A stretch of DNA of 64,000 bases from Lysobacter helvus. Lineage in GTDB: Bacteria > Pseudomonadota > Gammaproteobacteria > Xanthomonadales > Xanthomonadaceae. Within the stretch, counting starts at the first letter, position 1; the number at the start of each line of letters is the position of its first letter. Below the pieces are notes generated by a model. That model was not told the origin of the DNA and searched no databases. It saw only the letters and a program-made list of their open reading frames with translations. Where the stretch lies: the NCBI RefSeq assembly GCF_018406645.1, contig NZ_AP024546.1, forward strand, positions 372,001 through 436,000, read 5' to 3'. Shown here in pieces: positions 23,546 to 33,033 of this stretch. A program made the position numbers and the translations under genes.

Positions 23546-24106
23546 ATGAAGGCCGCGCATTATCCGGGCAAGCCCACCCTCGCGCCAGCGCGCGGGCTCG
23601 CTCCTCTCCTCTTTGTCTCGATCGCACTGCTCGCCGGCTGCGGCGGGGGCGAGGCCGTGCGCCCGTCCGCGCCGTCGCACGCGGTCGCGATGCCCCGCAC
23701 CTGGCCGGTGGTCACGCCCGACGACCCGGAACGCGCGAACGAAGTCCTGATGCGGGCCATCTCGTTGGTCGGCACGCCCTACCGGTACGGCGGCAATTCG
23801 CCCGAGGGCGGGTTCGACTGCAGCGGCCTGGTCGGCTACGTGTTCCGCGACATGGCCCACGTGCAGCTGCCCCGCACCTCGTCCGCCCTGGACGGCATGC
23901 AGGGTCCGCGGATCGCACCGGAACGCCTGGCCGCGGCCGACCTGGTCTTCTTCGGCAGCGGCGGGACGGTCAGCCACGTCGGCATCTATGTCGGCGAAGG
24001 GCGCTTCGTGCACGCTCCGCGCACCGGCGGCACGGTGCGCCTGGACCACCTCGACGGACCGTGGTGGCGGGACCACTACACCGGCGCCCGACGGGTCCTG
24101 CGTTGA
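23546..24106 (+). CDS. NlpC/P60 family lipoprotein peptidase (copy 1)
   Basis: A 186-residue lipoprotein that cuts peptidoglycan stem peptides, most likely a D,L-endopeptidase. The signal peptide ends in LLAGC, giving lipidated C32; the N-terminus before it is long. The NlpC/P60 domain starts at LVGTPYRYGG (75-83). Catalytic C92 in FDCSGLVGY, H144 in SHVGIYVG and H156 in FVHAPR are all present, so it should be active. It is followed after 155 bp by a second, related gene in the same direction. The start MKAAHYPG at 23546 is the only ATG that keeps the signal peptide. Confidence 0.92.
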   Translation: MKAAHYPGKPTLAPARGLAPLLFVSIALLAGCGGGEAVRPSAPSHAVAMPRTWPVVTPDDPERANEVLMRAISLVGTPYRYGGNSPEGGFDCSGLVGYVFRDMAHVQLPRTSSALDGMQGPRIAPERLAAADLVFFGSGGTVSHVGIYVGEGRFVHAPRTGGTVRLDHLDGPWWRDHYTGARRVLR

Positions 24107-24201
24107 CCGCATTCATGTGAAAGCGGCTGGATTTGTTAGCGGCCATTTCCCGAAATGTGAGCAGAATCCGGTACTTGTTCACGGCGCCCTAACGGAAATT
24201 A

Positions 24202-24226
24202 AACCTTCACATGGTCTTCAAAGGTT
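24202..24226 (+). promoter_or_regulatory. Hairpin in an AT-rich leader between the two NlpC/P60 genes
   Basis: AACCTT (24202-24207) pairs with AAGGTT (24221-24226), extendable outward to TTAA/TTAA with one bulged A. The gap (24107-24261) is clearly richer in A+T than its surroundings. It holds CRP-type half sites TGTGA at 24116-24120 and 24156-24160, and TCACA at 24207-24211. A weak promoter TTGTTC-17-ATTAAA spans 24175-24203. Confidence 0.35.
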
Positions 24227-24261
24227 AAGGTCCCCCCGGACTTCGAAACCGTGATGACCAA

Positions 24262-24927
24262 GTGACGACCCAGCTGACCACAGCACAAGCCGCCACCCGC
24301 TTCCTCCGGACGCGTGCTTTCCAACTTCTCTGCTGCGCCGCGCTGTGCGCGACCAGCCTTTCCGCCTTCGCCCAGGACAGCACCTCCGGTGCGCCGGCGG
24401 CGATCGCGGGTGGTTCCACCCTCGTGGCCTCCTCGGCGAACGCGTCGGTCCCGTCGACCCGCGTGCGCCCGGTGTTCGGCGACCTCGCCGAAGCCAACGG
24501 CCTCGACACCGCCGCCGTCCTCCAGGCCACCAGCAAGACCCCCGGCCTGACCGATCGCATCCAGGGCGTCCTGTCCAAGGCGATGACCCTGCTCGGCACG
24601 CCCTATCGCTGGGGCGGCGAATCCGAACAGGGCGGCTTCGACTGCAGCGGCCTGGTCGGTTACGTCTATCGCTCGGTGCTCGGCATGGACCTGCCGCGCG
24701 TCTCGCGCCAGATGGCGCAGAGCGGCGAACAGGTCGAGCGCACCGCACTCGTCCCCGGCGACCTGGTGTTCTTCGGCCTGCGCGGTCGCGTCAACCACGT
24801 CGGCATCTATGTCGGCGAAGGCCGCTTCCTGCACGCGCCGAGCCGCGGCAAGGTCGTCCGCGTGGACAACCTCGCCAATGCCTACTGGGCCGGCCGCTTC
24901 ATGCAGGGCCGCCGCGTCGCGATGTAA
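24262..24927 (+). CDS. NlpC/P60 family secreted peptidase (copy 2)
   Basis: A 221-residue exported peptidoglycan peptidase. It starts at a GTG (24262); the only nearby ATG (24254) is out of frame and stops after three codons. The Sec signal peptide ends near SAFAQ (residue 38), so this copy is soluble and not lipidated, unlike copy 1. A linker of about 65 residues precedes the domain. The catalytic residues are C128 (FDCSGLVGY), H179 (NHVGIYVG) and H191 (FLHAPSRG). The near-identity of the motifs to copy 1 indicates a tandem duplication. Confidence 0.92.
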   Translation: MTTQLTTAQAATRFLRTRAFQLLCCAALCATSLSAFAQDSTSGAPAAIAGGSTLVASSANASVPSTRVRPVFGDLAEANGLDTAAVLQATSKTPGLTDRIQGVLSKAMTLLGTPYRWGGESEQGGFDCSGLVGYVYRSVLGMDLPRVSRQMAQSGEQVERTALVPGDLVFFGLRGRVNHVGIYVGEGRFLHAPSRGKVVRVDNLANAYWAGRFMQGRRVAM

Positions 24928-26380
<1,453 letters not shown>

Positions 26381-26384
<4 letters not shown>

Positions 26385-27706
26385 GCGCCCTCCTTCGCCT
26401 CGTCCAGGCCCACGTTGCTCGACGCGGCGTCGTACACCGCCTGGTCCAGCAACCCGGTTTCCTTCGCGACCAGCACCGGCACCAGCATCTGCCCGGTGAC
26501 ATTGGTCATCGTGCGCATCATGTCGAGCACGCGGTCGATCGCGTAGAGGTAGCCGATGGTTTCCAGCGGCAAGCTCGCCGCGCTCAGCACCACCGTGGCC
26601 ATGATCACCGCCGTGCCCGGCACGCCCGCGGTGCCGAAGCTGCCGATCACCGACGCGAGCGCGATCGTGAGGTACTGCCCCGTGCTGAGCTCGATGCCCG
26701 AGTACTGCGCGATGAACACCGCCGCCAGCGCCGGATAGATCGCGCCGCACCCGTCCATCTTGATCGTCGCGCCCAGCGGCACGGCGAAGGCCGCGTAATC
26801 CTTGTCGACGCCGTGGTTGTGCGTGACCGCGCGCAGCGACACCGGCATCGCGGCGAAGCTGCTCGACGCGACGAAGCCCACCTGCATGCCCGGCGCCGCG
26901 CCGCGGAAGAACTTCAGCGGATTGAGCCCGTGCGCCAGCAGCAACCCGGTGTACACGACCACGATCTGGATCAGGCACGCCACGTACAGCGCGATCACGA
27001 AGTTGCCGAGCGGCAGCAGCTTCTCGAAACCGTACGCGCCCACCAGCCCCGCGATCAGCCCGAACGTGCCGAGCGGCGTGAACTCCAGCACGAAGCGCGT
27101 GACCTGGATCATCGTCTCGTTGCATTCGCGCGCCAGCGTGCGCAGCGACGTCACCTTGTCGCCGAGCTTCACGAAGGCGAACCCGATCAGCCCCGCGAAG
27201 AAGATCACCTGCAGCACGGTGCCGTTGCTCGGGATGATCACGCTGGTGCCGTCGGCCGTCTTGCCCGCCGCCGTCGCGGACAATGCGCGGAACGGATTCT
27301 GCGGCACGATGTTGAACAACACGTCGAGCGGGCCGGGCACGTCCTTCGGGGTGTAATCGGACGCGATCGACAACGCACCGACCCCCAGCCCCGGCTTGAT
27401 CACCCACCCCACCGCCAGGCCCACGCCGACCGCGAGGATCGCCGTCGCCGCGAACCAGAGGAACGTGCGCCCCGCGAGCGCGGCGATCGATTTCTGTCCG
27501 TGCAACGCGCCCACCGCGTTGATCACCGCGAAGAACACCAGCGGGATCGCGATCATCTTGATCAGGTTGACGTACACGTCGCCGAGCGGCTGGAACCAGC
27601 GCTCCGCATCCGCGCCGAACAGCCAGCCCGCCAGTGCGCCCAGCGCGAAACCGGCAAGCACGCGCTGCCAGAAGGGAATGCGGAACCACGCCGAGACCAG
27701 AGCCAT
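26381..27706 (-). CDS. Dicarboxylate/amino acid:cation symporter (DAACS family)
   Basis: A 441-residue inner-membrane secondary transporter of the GltP/DctA type, with eight predicted membrane segments and two re-entrant loops. Family motifs are visible: the SSSFAAMPVS serine-rich loop, GATIKMDG, and FGTAGVPGTAVIMA, the last being part of the substrate site. It takes up C4-dicarboxylates or acidic amino acids with protons or sodium. The ATG at 27706 gives MALVSAWFRIPFWQRV; upstream in-frame codons lie in the region shared with the divergent phosphatase and are not family-like. The GNAT gene follows, overlapping. Confidence 0.92.
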
Positions 27707-27826
27707 CGCGAAACCAACCGGGGGACGTTCCAGGGCGGAACTCGAGGAAGCGACCTTAGCCGAGGCCGCGTGGGCGCGGCGAGTGCATCTCTGGAACGCT
27801 GGTGTGCCAAATGGCGGGGGTCGGGA

Positions 27827-27855
27827 TTCGTGTGGTCGCGCGGGTCTCGTATGAT
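27827..27855 (+). promoter_or_regulatory. Candidate promoter for the alkaline phosphatase
   Basis: TTCGTG (27827-27832), 17 bp, TATGAT (27850-27855), 27 nt before the ATG at 27883. The -10 is good and the -35 weak. Confidence 0.4.
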
Positions 27856-27882
27856 CGGCGGCCCTTGCCCGCGGACCCCGTG

Positions 27883-29544
27883 ATGCGCCCGATCCTGATT
27901 GCGTTGTGCACCACGCTGGCCGCCGCTTGCAGCACGACGCCCGTGGCGCGCATCGAGCGCAGCGGCAGCGCCGCACCGGCCACGCCCGCGACGACGCCGC
28001 ACGCCATCGACGTCCCCGCCATCCAGCGTCCCGCCGGCGAATCCGCCGCCTGGTGGTACCGCGCGGGCGCCGCGCGCGCCGCGGCCAATGGGGCCATGTC
28101 GGGCCATGCGCGCAACGTCATCGTGTTCCTCGGCGACGGCATGAGCCTGCCCACCGTCGCCGCCGCGCGCGTGCTCGCGGGCCAGCGCGCGGGGCAGCCG
28201 GGCGAAGAGACGTTGCTCGCGTTCGAGGAATTCCCGCACACCGCGCTCAGCCGCACCTACAACACCGATTACCAGACACCCGATTCGGCCGGCACGATGA
28301 CCGCGATCGCCACCGGCGCGAAGACGCGCCTGGGCGTGATCGGCATCGGGCAAGGCACGAAGCGCGGCCAGTGCCAGGACGTGGCCGCGAACACGCTGTT
28401 GAGTTTCCTCGAACTCGGCGAGAGCGCAGGCCTGTCGACCGGCGTGGTCACCACGACGCGCCTCACGCATGCCACGCCGGCGTCGGTGTACGCGCATGGC
28501 CCGGATCGCAACTGGGAAGACGACAGCACCTTGCCGGCCGCCGCTGCGGCCGCGGGCTGTCGCGACCTCGCGCGCCAGTTCATCGAAACGCGCTTCGGCG
28601 ATGGTCCGGAAGTCGCGCTGGCCGGCGGCCGCGCGCGCTTCCTGCCCAACACCGCGGCCGACCCGGAATATCCGCAGCAACACGGCCTGCGCCGCGACGG
28701 CCGCGACCTCATCGCCGAATGGACGCGCGCGCATCCCGATGGCCGTTACGTGTGGAGCGCCAGGCAACTTGCCGACGCCGCCGATGCCCCGCGCCTGCTC
28801 GGCCTGTTCGAACCCTCGCACATGCATTACGACGCCGATCGCGCGAAGGACGCCGCGGGCGAACCCACGCTCGCCGAACTCACCGCCGCCGCGTTGCGCG
28901 TCCTGCAGCGCAACGACAAGGGCTTCGTGTTGCTCGTCGAAGGCGGCCGCATCGACCACGCGCACCACGACGGCAACGCGCGTCGCGCGCTGGAAGACAC
29001 CGTGGCGTTCTCCGAAGCGGTGCGCACGGCGGCGAAGATGACCTCGGCCGACGACACGCTGATCCTCGTCACCGCCGACCACGCGCACACGATGTATTTC
29101 GCGGGCTATCCGCAGCGCGGCAATCCCATCCTCGGCAAGGTGAAAGGCATCAGCGGCGAAGACGCCGGCGCGGGCCCGTGGGCCGTCGACAAGCAAGGCC
29201 TGCCGTACACGACGCTCGGTTACGCGAATGGCCCCGGGCATGTCGCACCGACGCCGGGCCATGCGCGACCGGACCTGTCGGACGTCGACACCGAAGCGCT
29301 CGATTACCTGCAGGAAGCGCAGGTCCCGATGGGCGCGGAGACGCACGGCGGCGACGATGTCGGTGTGTGGGCGCGCGGTCCGGGGTCGGAGGCGGTGCGC
29401 GGCAGCGTCGAGGAAAACGTGCTGTATCACTTCCTCGTGCAGGCCACGCCGGCGTTGCGTGCGCGGTTGTGCGCAGCGGGCACGTGCAACGCAGACGGTG
29501 TGCCGGTCGAACTCCCGAAGCCCGAAGACTTCGCCCGCCCCTGA
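27883..29544 (+). CDS. Alkaline phosphatase family lipoprotein
   Basis: A 553-residue phosphomonoesterase of the PhoA superfamily. The signal peptide ends in LAAAC (C16), so it is lipid-anchored, unlike soluble PhoA. It shows FLGDGMS (metal-binding Asp), the nucleophile S135 in PDSAGTMTA, EGGRIDHAHHDG, LVTADHAHT and ETHGGDDVGVWARGP, which supply the remaining zinc and magnesium ligands. It frees phosphate in the periplasm. A GTG one codon earlier is possible. The gene ends 1 nt before the convergent methyltransferase stop. No Pho box is evident by eye. Confidence 0.94.
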   Translation: MRPILIALCTTLAAACSTTPVARIERSGSAAPATPATTPHAIDVPAIQRPAGESAAWWYRAGAARAAANGAMSGHARNVIVFLGDGMSLPTVAAARVLAGQRAGQPGEETLLAFEEFPHTALSRTYNTDYQTPDSAGTMTAIATGAKTRLGVIGIGQGTKRGQCQDVAANTLLSFLELGESAGLSTGVVTTTRLTHATPASVYAHGPDRNWEDDSTLPAAAAAAGCRDLARQFIETRFGDGPEVALAGGRARFLPNTAADPEYPQQHGLRRDGRDLIAEWTRAHPDGRYVWSARQLADAADAPRLLGLFEPSHMHYDADRAKDAAGEPTLAELTAAALRVLQRNDKGFVLLVEGGRIDHAHHDGNARRALEDTVAFSEAVRTAAKMTSADDTLILVTADHAHTMYFAGYPQRGNPILGKVKGISGEDAGAGPWAVDKQGLPYTTLGYANGPGHVAPTPGHARPDLSDVDTEALDYLQEAQVPMGAETHGGDDVGVWARGPGSEAVRGSVEENVLYHFLVQATPALRARLCAAGTCNADGVPVELPKPEDFARP

Positions 29545-29545
29545 G

Positions 29546-30136
29546 TCAGCCGATTTCCAGCGCTGTCGCCCGCTCCACGAGCGCGGGCGACAGCCAGCAA
29601 TGCGACCCCACCTGCGCGAATCCCAGCGCCGCGAAGCGCTTGCGATAGAACGCCGCCGAGCGCTGCTGGAAGTCGTGCTCGTCGCCGATCGCCTGGTCTT
29701 CGCGCGCGAAGGTTTCGAGGAACGCCACGCCGCCGCACAATTCGGCGAGACCCGGCAAGCCGCGATCCAGTTCCTTCACCGACAGGTAATGCAGCACGTC
29801 GCTGCACACCAGCAGGTCGACCGGCGCGCACGGGCGCAACATGTCGAAGTCGCCGAACTTCGCCAGCCGCAGGTTGCGCGCGCGCCCGTAGCGCGCGATC
29901 GCGTACTCGCTGGCATCGAAGCCCAGGTACGTTGCGTCGGGCCGCAGCTTGCGCAGCGGCGCGCGCCACGCGCCTTCGCCGCAGCCGACATCCAGCACCG
30001 TGCGGATCGGGCGTTCGAGGTGGTACTCGGCCACCGACACCGCCAGTGCCACCTTGCGCGCGAGGCGTGCGCGGTCGCCGATGCCGCCGTTTCGGTACCA
30101 AAGGTCGAAGTAAGCCTGGTCGTATCGTTTCTGCAT
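29546..30136 (-). CDS. Class I SAM-dependent methyltransferase
   Basis: A 196-residue Rossmann-fold methyltransferase. Motif I is VLDVGCGEGAWRAPL at about residues 47-61, motif II YLGFDASEYAIA, and motif IV DLLVCSDVLHYL. The substrate cannot be told; the sequence is closest in style to small-molecule or NodS-like methyltransferases, and no neighbouring pathway helps. The ATG at 30136 gives MQKRYDQAYFDLWYR. It is divergent from the HemJ-like gene by 41 bp and convergent with the phosphatase. Confidence 0.85.
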   Translation of the reverse strand: MQKRYDQAYFDLWYRNGGIGDRARLARKVALAVSVAEYHLERPIRTVLDVGCGEGAWRAPLRKLRPDATYLGFDASEYAIARYGRARNLRLAKFGDFDMLRPCAPVDLLVCSDVLHYLSVKELDRGLPGLAELCGGVAFLETFAREDQAIGDEHDFQQRSAAFYRKRFAALGFAQVGSHCWLSPALVERATALEIG

Positions 30137-30177
30137 CGTGCGATGCTATCGCGCATTCGCCCCGACCGAGCCACGCC

Positions 30178-30597
30178 ATGGCCTACTTCTGGACCAAGAC
30201 CGCCCACCTCGTGTTCGTGATGGCCTGGATGGGCGGCGTGTTCTACCTGCCGCGCATCCTCGTCAACCTCGCCGAAGCCGGCGACGTGCCCGCGGTGCGC
30301 GACCGCCTGGTGCTCATGGGCCGGCGCCTGTATCGCTTCGGCCACGTGATGTTCGGGCTCGCCTTCGCGTTCGGGCTGGCGTTGTGGTTCGGCTTCCACA
30401 TGTCGGGCGGCTGGCTGCACGCCAAGTTGTTGCTCGTTGCGTTGATGCTCGTGCACTACACCATCGCGGGCCGCTGGCTGAAGGGCGTGGAACGCGGGCG
30501 TCCGTTGCCGTCTTCGCGCGCGCTGCGCTGGTTCAACGAGCTGCCGGTGTTGCTCCTGGTCGGCATCGTGTTCCTGGTGCTGGCGAAACCGTTCTGA
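30178..30597 (+). CDS. hemJ: HemJ/CopD-like integral membrane protein, probable protoporphyrinogen IX oxidase
   Basis: A 139-residue protein with four membrane segments. The N-terminal TKTAHLVFVMAWMGGVFYLPR, the ERGR charged loop, and the closing WFNELPVLLLVGIVFLVLAKPF match the HemJ family, including the conserved first-helix His (H10) and the NE-P turn. HemJ oxidises protoporphyrinogen IX to protoporphyrin IX, the penultimate step of heme synthesis in bacteria without HemG or HemY. Whether this organism has another oxidase cannot be seen. No heme genes are adjacent. CopD-family copper protein is the looser alternative label. Confidence 0.7.
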   Translation: MAYFWTKTAHLVFVMAWMGGVFYLPRILVNLAEAGDVPAVRDRLVLMGRRLYRFGHVMFGLAFAFGLALWFGFHMSGGWLHAKLLLVALMLVHYTIAGRWLKGVERGRPLPSSRALRWFNELPVLLLVGIVFLVLAKPF

Positions 30598-30618
30598 TTC
30601 CGCCAGCACCCACGTGCG

Positions 30619-31530
30619 TCAGGCGAACTGCGCGCTCTTGACCAGCAGGTTCTTCGCGATCGCGCCGTGCATCCTGCCGATGCCGCGCGCCAGGTGCAGC
30701 GTGCCGAACAGCAGCGCCACGCCGGCGATGAACACGAGCGGCATCTGCCACGGGTGCAACCAGTCGCCGCCCACGTCCCAGTGGTCGATGTACCAGTTGT
30801 CGAACGCGCCGAACCCGAGCAGCAGGGGCACCGCGATGCAGGCCAGCGCCGTGCTCAGCAGGGTCACGATCAGCGTGAAGTACGTGATGCCCAGCGGCAG
30901 CATCGCGAACATGTAGAGCAGCGTGGACCACGTGCGCGGGTCGGTGAACATGTCCTTGATGCCTTCCCACACGGTGCGCCCGCGCGCCGAGTACAGCGGG
31001 CGGCGCGGCATGCGTTCGCCCAGCATCACTTCGACGATGCGGCCTTCCACCAGCGACAGCACGCGCACCGAGCCGAGGAACAGCACGGCGAACGGGATGC
31101 CGATGATCAGCACCGCCAGGCCCACCGACAGCGAGATGCCCGTCGTGACCCAGGTGAAATAGAACGTGCCGGTCGCCAGCGCGAGCACCGAGTAGAACAA
31201 CGCGCCGTACGTGCGCGGATCGGCGGCGACGCCGAAGAACCGGCCGAGCGCGGTCTCGCGGCGCACGGGCTGCGGCGGACGCAGCGCGCTCTGCACTTTC
31301 ACTTCGGTGTCGCGATAGATGTCGGCGACTTCGTTCGGCGCGCCGTAGCTGCCGGCGACCGACGCGATCACTTCGGCTTCCGTGCGCGACGGGTTTTCCG
31401 CGAGTTCGGCGCGCAGGTATTCCTCCGCGTCGTACAGCGCGTCCTGCACCAGCGCAGGATCCGCACCCGCGAGCGCGGCGCGCAGCTGGTCGAGGTATTC
31501 GGGGATGGAATGCGGGAGCGCGGCGTTCAT
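30619..31530 (-). CDS. HAAS-domain sensor-type membrane protein
   Basis: A 303-residue protein. The first 90 residues form a HAAS-type helical domain (PEYLDQLRAALAGADPALV, then VIASVAGSYGAPNEVADIYRD). A membrane part with four to six segments follows (about 109-165 and 210-295), resembling the putative sensor domain. HAAS proteins are regularly paired with PadR regulators, whose DNA binding they may modulate from the membrane. The ATG at 31530 overlaps the padR-family stop (ATGA), and AAGGA lies just upstream. The signal it senses is unknown. Confidence 0.8.
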   Translation of the reverse strand: MNAALPHSIPEYLDQLRAALAGADPALVQDALYDAEEYLRAELAENPSRTEAEVIASVAGSYGAPNEVADIYRDTEVKVQSALRPPQPVRRETALGRFFGVAADPRTYGALFYSVLALATGTFYFTWVTTGISLSVGLAVLIIGIPFAVLFLGSVRVLSLVEGRIVEVMLGERMPRRPLYSARGRTVWEGIKDMFTDPRTWSTLLYMFAMLPLGITYFTLIVTLLSTALACIAVPLLLGFGAFDNWYIDHWDVGGDWLHPWQMPLVFIAGVALLFGTLHLARGIGRMHGAIAKNLLVKSAQFA

Positions 31531-31898
31531 GGAAGGAGTCCTTCGAGCACGGAATCGACGGAGGTGCGGGTGGCGCGCCAGGCGGCGGCCCATTCGGTGA
31601 GGGCGGTGCGGCCGTCCGCGGTGATGCCGTAGTAGCGGCGCGGCGGGCCGCTGACGGAGGGTTCGACGTGGCTTTGCAGGAACCCCGCCGATTCCAGGTT
31701 GCGCAGCACCGGGTACAGCGCGCTCTGCTTGCCGCTCAGCACGCCCTCCCCGCTGCGCTCGAGGGTCTTGGCGATCTGGTAGCCGTACATCGGGCCGGGG
31801 GACGCCGCCAGCACCGCGAGCAGCGCCAGCGACACCGTGCCGGCGCTCAGCTCGCGCTGGAACTTGCGGAGGGATTGGTCGAGGAGGTCGCGGTCCAT
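31527..31898 (-). CDS. PadR family transcriptional regulator
   Basis: A 123-residue winged-helix repressor. It shows GTVSLALLAVLAASPGPMYGYQIA, ALYPVLRNLESAGFL (recognition helix region) and RRYYGITADGRTAL (wing), the normal PadR layout, with a short C-terminal helix for dimerisation. It heads a two-gene operon with the HAAS membrane protein. A perfect inverted repeat at 31909-31935 lies 11 nt upstream and overlaps a candidate promoter, so it is probably autoregulated. Confidence 0.93.
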   Translation of the reverse strand: MDRDLLDQSLRKFQRELSAGTVSLALLAVLAASPGPMYGYQIAKTLERSGEGVLSGKQSALYPVLRNLESAGFLQSHVEPSVSGPPRRYYGITADGRTALTEWAAAWRATRTSVDSVLEGLLP

Positions 31899-31908
31899 GG
31901 GGGTGGGT

Positions 31909-31939
31909 CCACTAGGTTGAAGTGGAGACTAGTGGTCAA
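31909..31939 (-). promoter_or_regulatory. Candidate PadR operator overlapping the padR-HAAS promoter
   Basis: The perfect inverted repeat CCACTAG/CTAGTGG (31909-31915 and 31929-31935, 13-nt spacer) lies across a candidate minus-strand promoter: TTGACC (31934-31939), 17 bp, CCTAGT (31911-31916). The repeat centre is about 24 nt from the start codon. Confidence 0.5.
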
Positions 31940-32000
31940 TTCGGTATAGCGGATGTGCCGGTAGTCATGACTGCGCACTTCCGCATGCGGGGCCCCTCGG

Positions 32001-32006
32001 TAGACT
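32001..32006 (+). promoter_or_regulatory. Candidate -10 box for the cyclophilin gene
   Basis: TAGACT, 29 nt before the ATG at 32036, the same hexamer as at the pyrG start. GGAG stands 8 nt before the ATG as ribosome-binding site. Confidence 0.35.
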
Positions 32007-32035
32007 CGGCCGCATCCTTCGAATGGAGTCGCCGC

Positions 32036-32959
32036 ATGCGCTGCAAGCCCCTGGCCTTCGCCTTGTCGCTGTCCCTCGCCATCGGCACGGTCTCCGCCGC
32101 CGAACCCGCGAAGCCCGCCAAGGTGCCGTCGATGCAGGAGATCCTCGACGCCTCCCCGGCCAGCGACTGGCGCACGCTCGACCCCGACCGCACGCTCTAT
32201 CTCCAGTTGCCCACCGGCCGCGTCGTGATCGAACTGGCGAAGGCCTTCGCCCCCAACCACGTCGCCAACATCAGCACGCTCGCGACGGAGAAATACTGGG
32301 ACGGCCTGTCCGTCATCCGTTCGCAGGACAACTACGTCGTGCAATGGGGCGATCCCACCGACGACGACAAGTCGCAGCAGAAGAAGCCGATCGGCTCGGC
32401 GAAACCACACCTGCCCGCCGAGTTCGAACGCAAGGCCACGGGCCTGCCCTTCGTGCAATTGAAGGATTCCGATGGCTGGGCGCCGCAGGTCGGGTTCGTC
32501 GATGGCTTCCCCGCCGCGCGCGATCCGAAGACCGACACCGCCTGGCTCACGCATTGCTACGGCATGGTGGGCGCAGGCCGCGACGTCGCCGCCGACAGCA
32601 GCGACGGCACCTCGTTGTACGTCGTGACGGGCCAGTCGCCGCGCATGCTCGATCGCAACATCACGCTGGTGGGGCGCGTCGTGCAGGGCATCGAGTTGCT
32701 CAGCGTGCTGCCGCGCGGCACCGGGCCGCTGGGCTTCTACGAGAAGCCGGAACAGTACGTGCCGATCGTGTCCTCCAGGCTGGCGCGCGACGTGCCGGAA
32801 AAGGACCGCACGCAACTGCAGTTGCTGCGCACGGACAGCAAGACGTTCGCGACCATCGTCGAGTCGCGCCGCAACCGCCGCGACGACTGGTACAAGCGCC
32901 CCGCCGGCCACATCGACCTGTGCAACGTACCGCTCCCGGTGCGCACGCCGAAGTCGTGA
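32036..32959 (+). CDS. Exported cyclophilin-type peptidylprolyl isomerase, divergent
   Basis: A 307-residue periplasmic protein with a Sec signal peptide ending near TVSAA (residue 22). The cyclophilin core is recognisable in [21 protein letters not shown]. The catalytic Arg equivalent is R95, the hydrophobic Phe is Tyr100 and Gln103 is kept. The later SQFFI-type strand is changed to SLYVV. A long C-terminal extension (about 235-307) is not part of the usual fold. It may isomerise prolines in exported proteins. The start at 32036 is supported by GGAG 8 nt upstream. It is divergent from padR. Confidence 0.83.
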   Translation: MRCKPLAFALSLSLAIGTVSAAEPAKPAKVPSMQEILDASPASDWRTLDPDRTLYLQLPTGRVVIELAKAFAPNHVANISTLATEKYWDGLSVIRSQDNYVVQWGDPTDDDKSQQKKPIGSAKPHLPAEFERKATGLPFVQLKDSDGWAPQVGFVDGFPAARDPKTDTAWLTHCYGMVGAGRDVAADSSDGTSLYVVTGQSPRMLDRNITLVGRVVQGIELLSVLPRGTGPLGFYEKPEQYVPIVSSRLARDVPEKDRTQLQLLRTDSKTFATIVESRRNRRDDWYKRPAGHIDLCNVPLPVRTPKS

Positions 32960-33004
32960 GGGCGCGGGCCATCACGCCCGCTTAGCTTTCCGCTGCCTAG
33001 CCTC

Positions 33005-33032
33005 GCGGCATCTTCCGCTTTCGAGATGCCGC
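33005..33032 (+). promoter_or_regulatory. Perfect hairpin covering the translation start of the small acidic gene
   Basis: GCGGCATCT (33005-33013) and AGATGCCGC (33024-33032) form a perfect 9-bp stem with a 10-nt loop. It ends 1 nt before the ATG at 33034, so the ribosome-binding region would be inside the stem. No T-run follows. Confidence 0.6.
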
Positions 33033-33033
33033 G

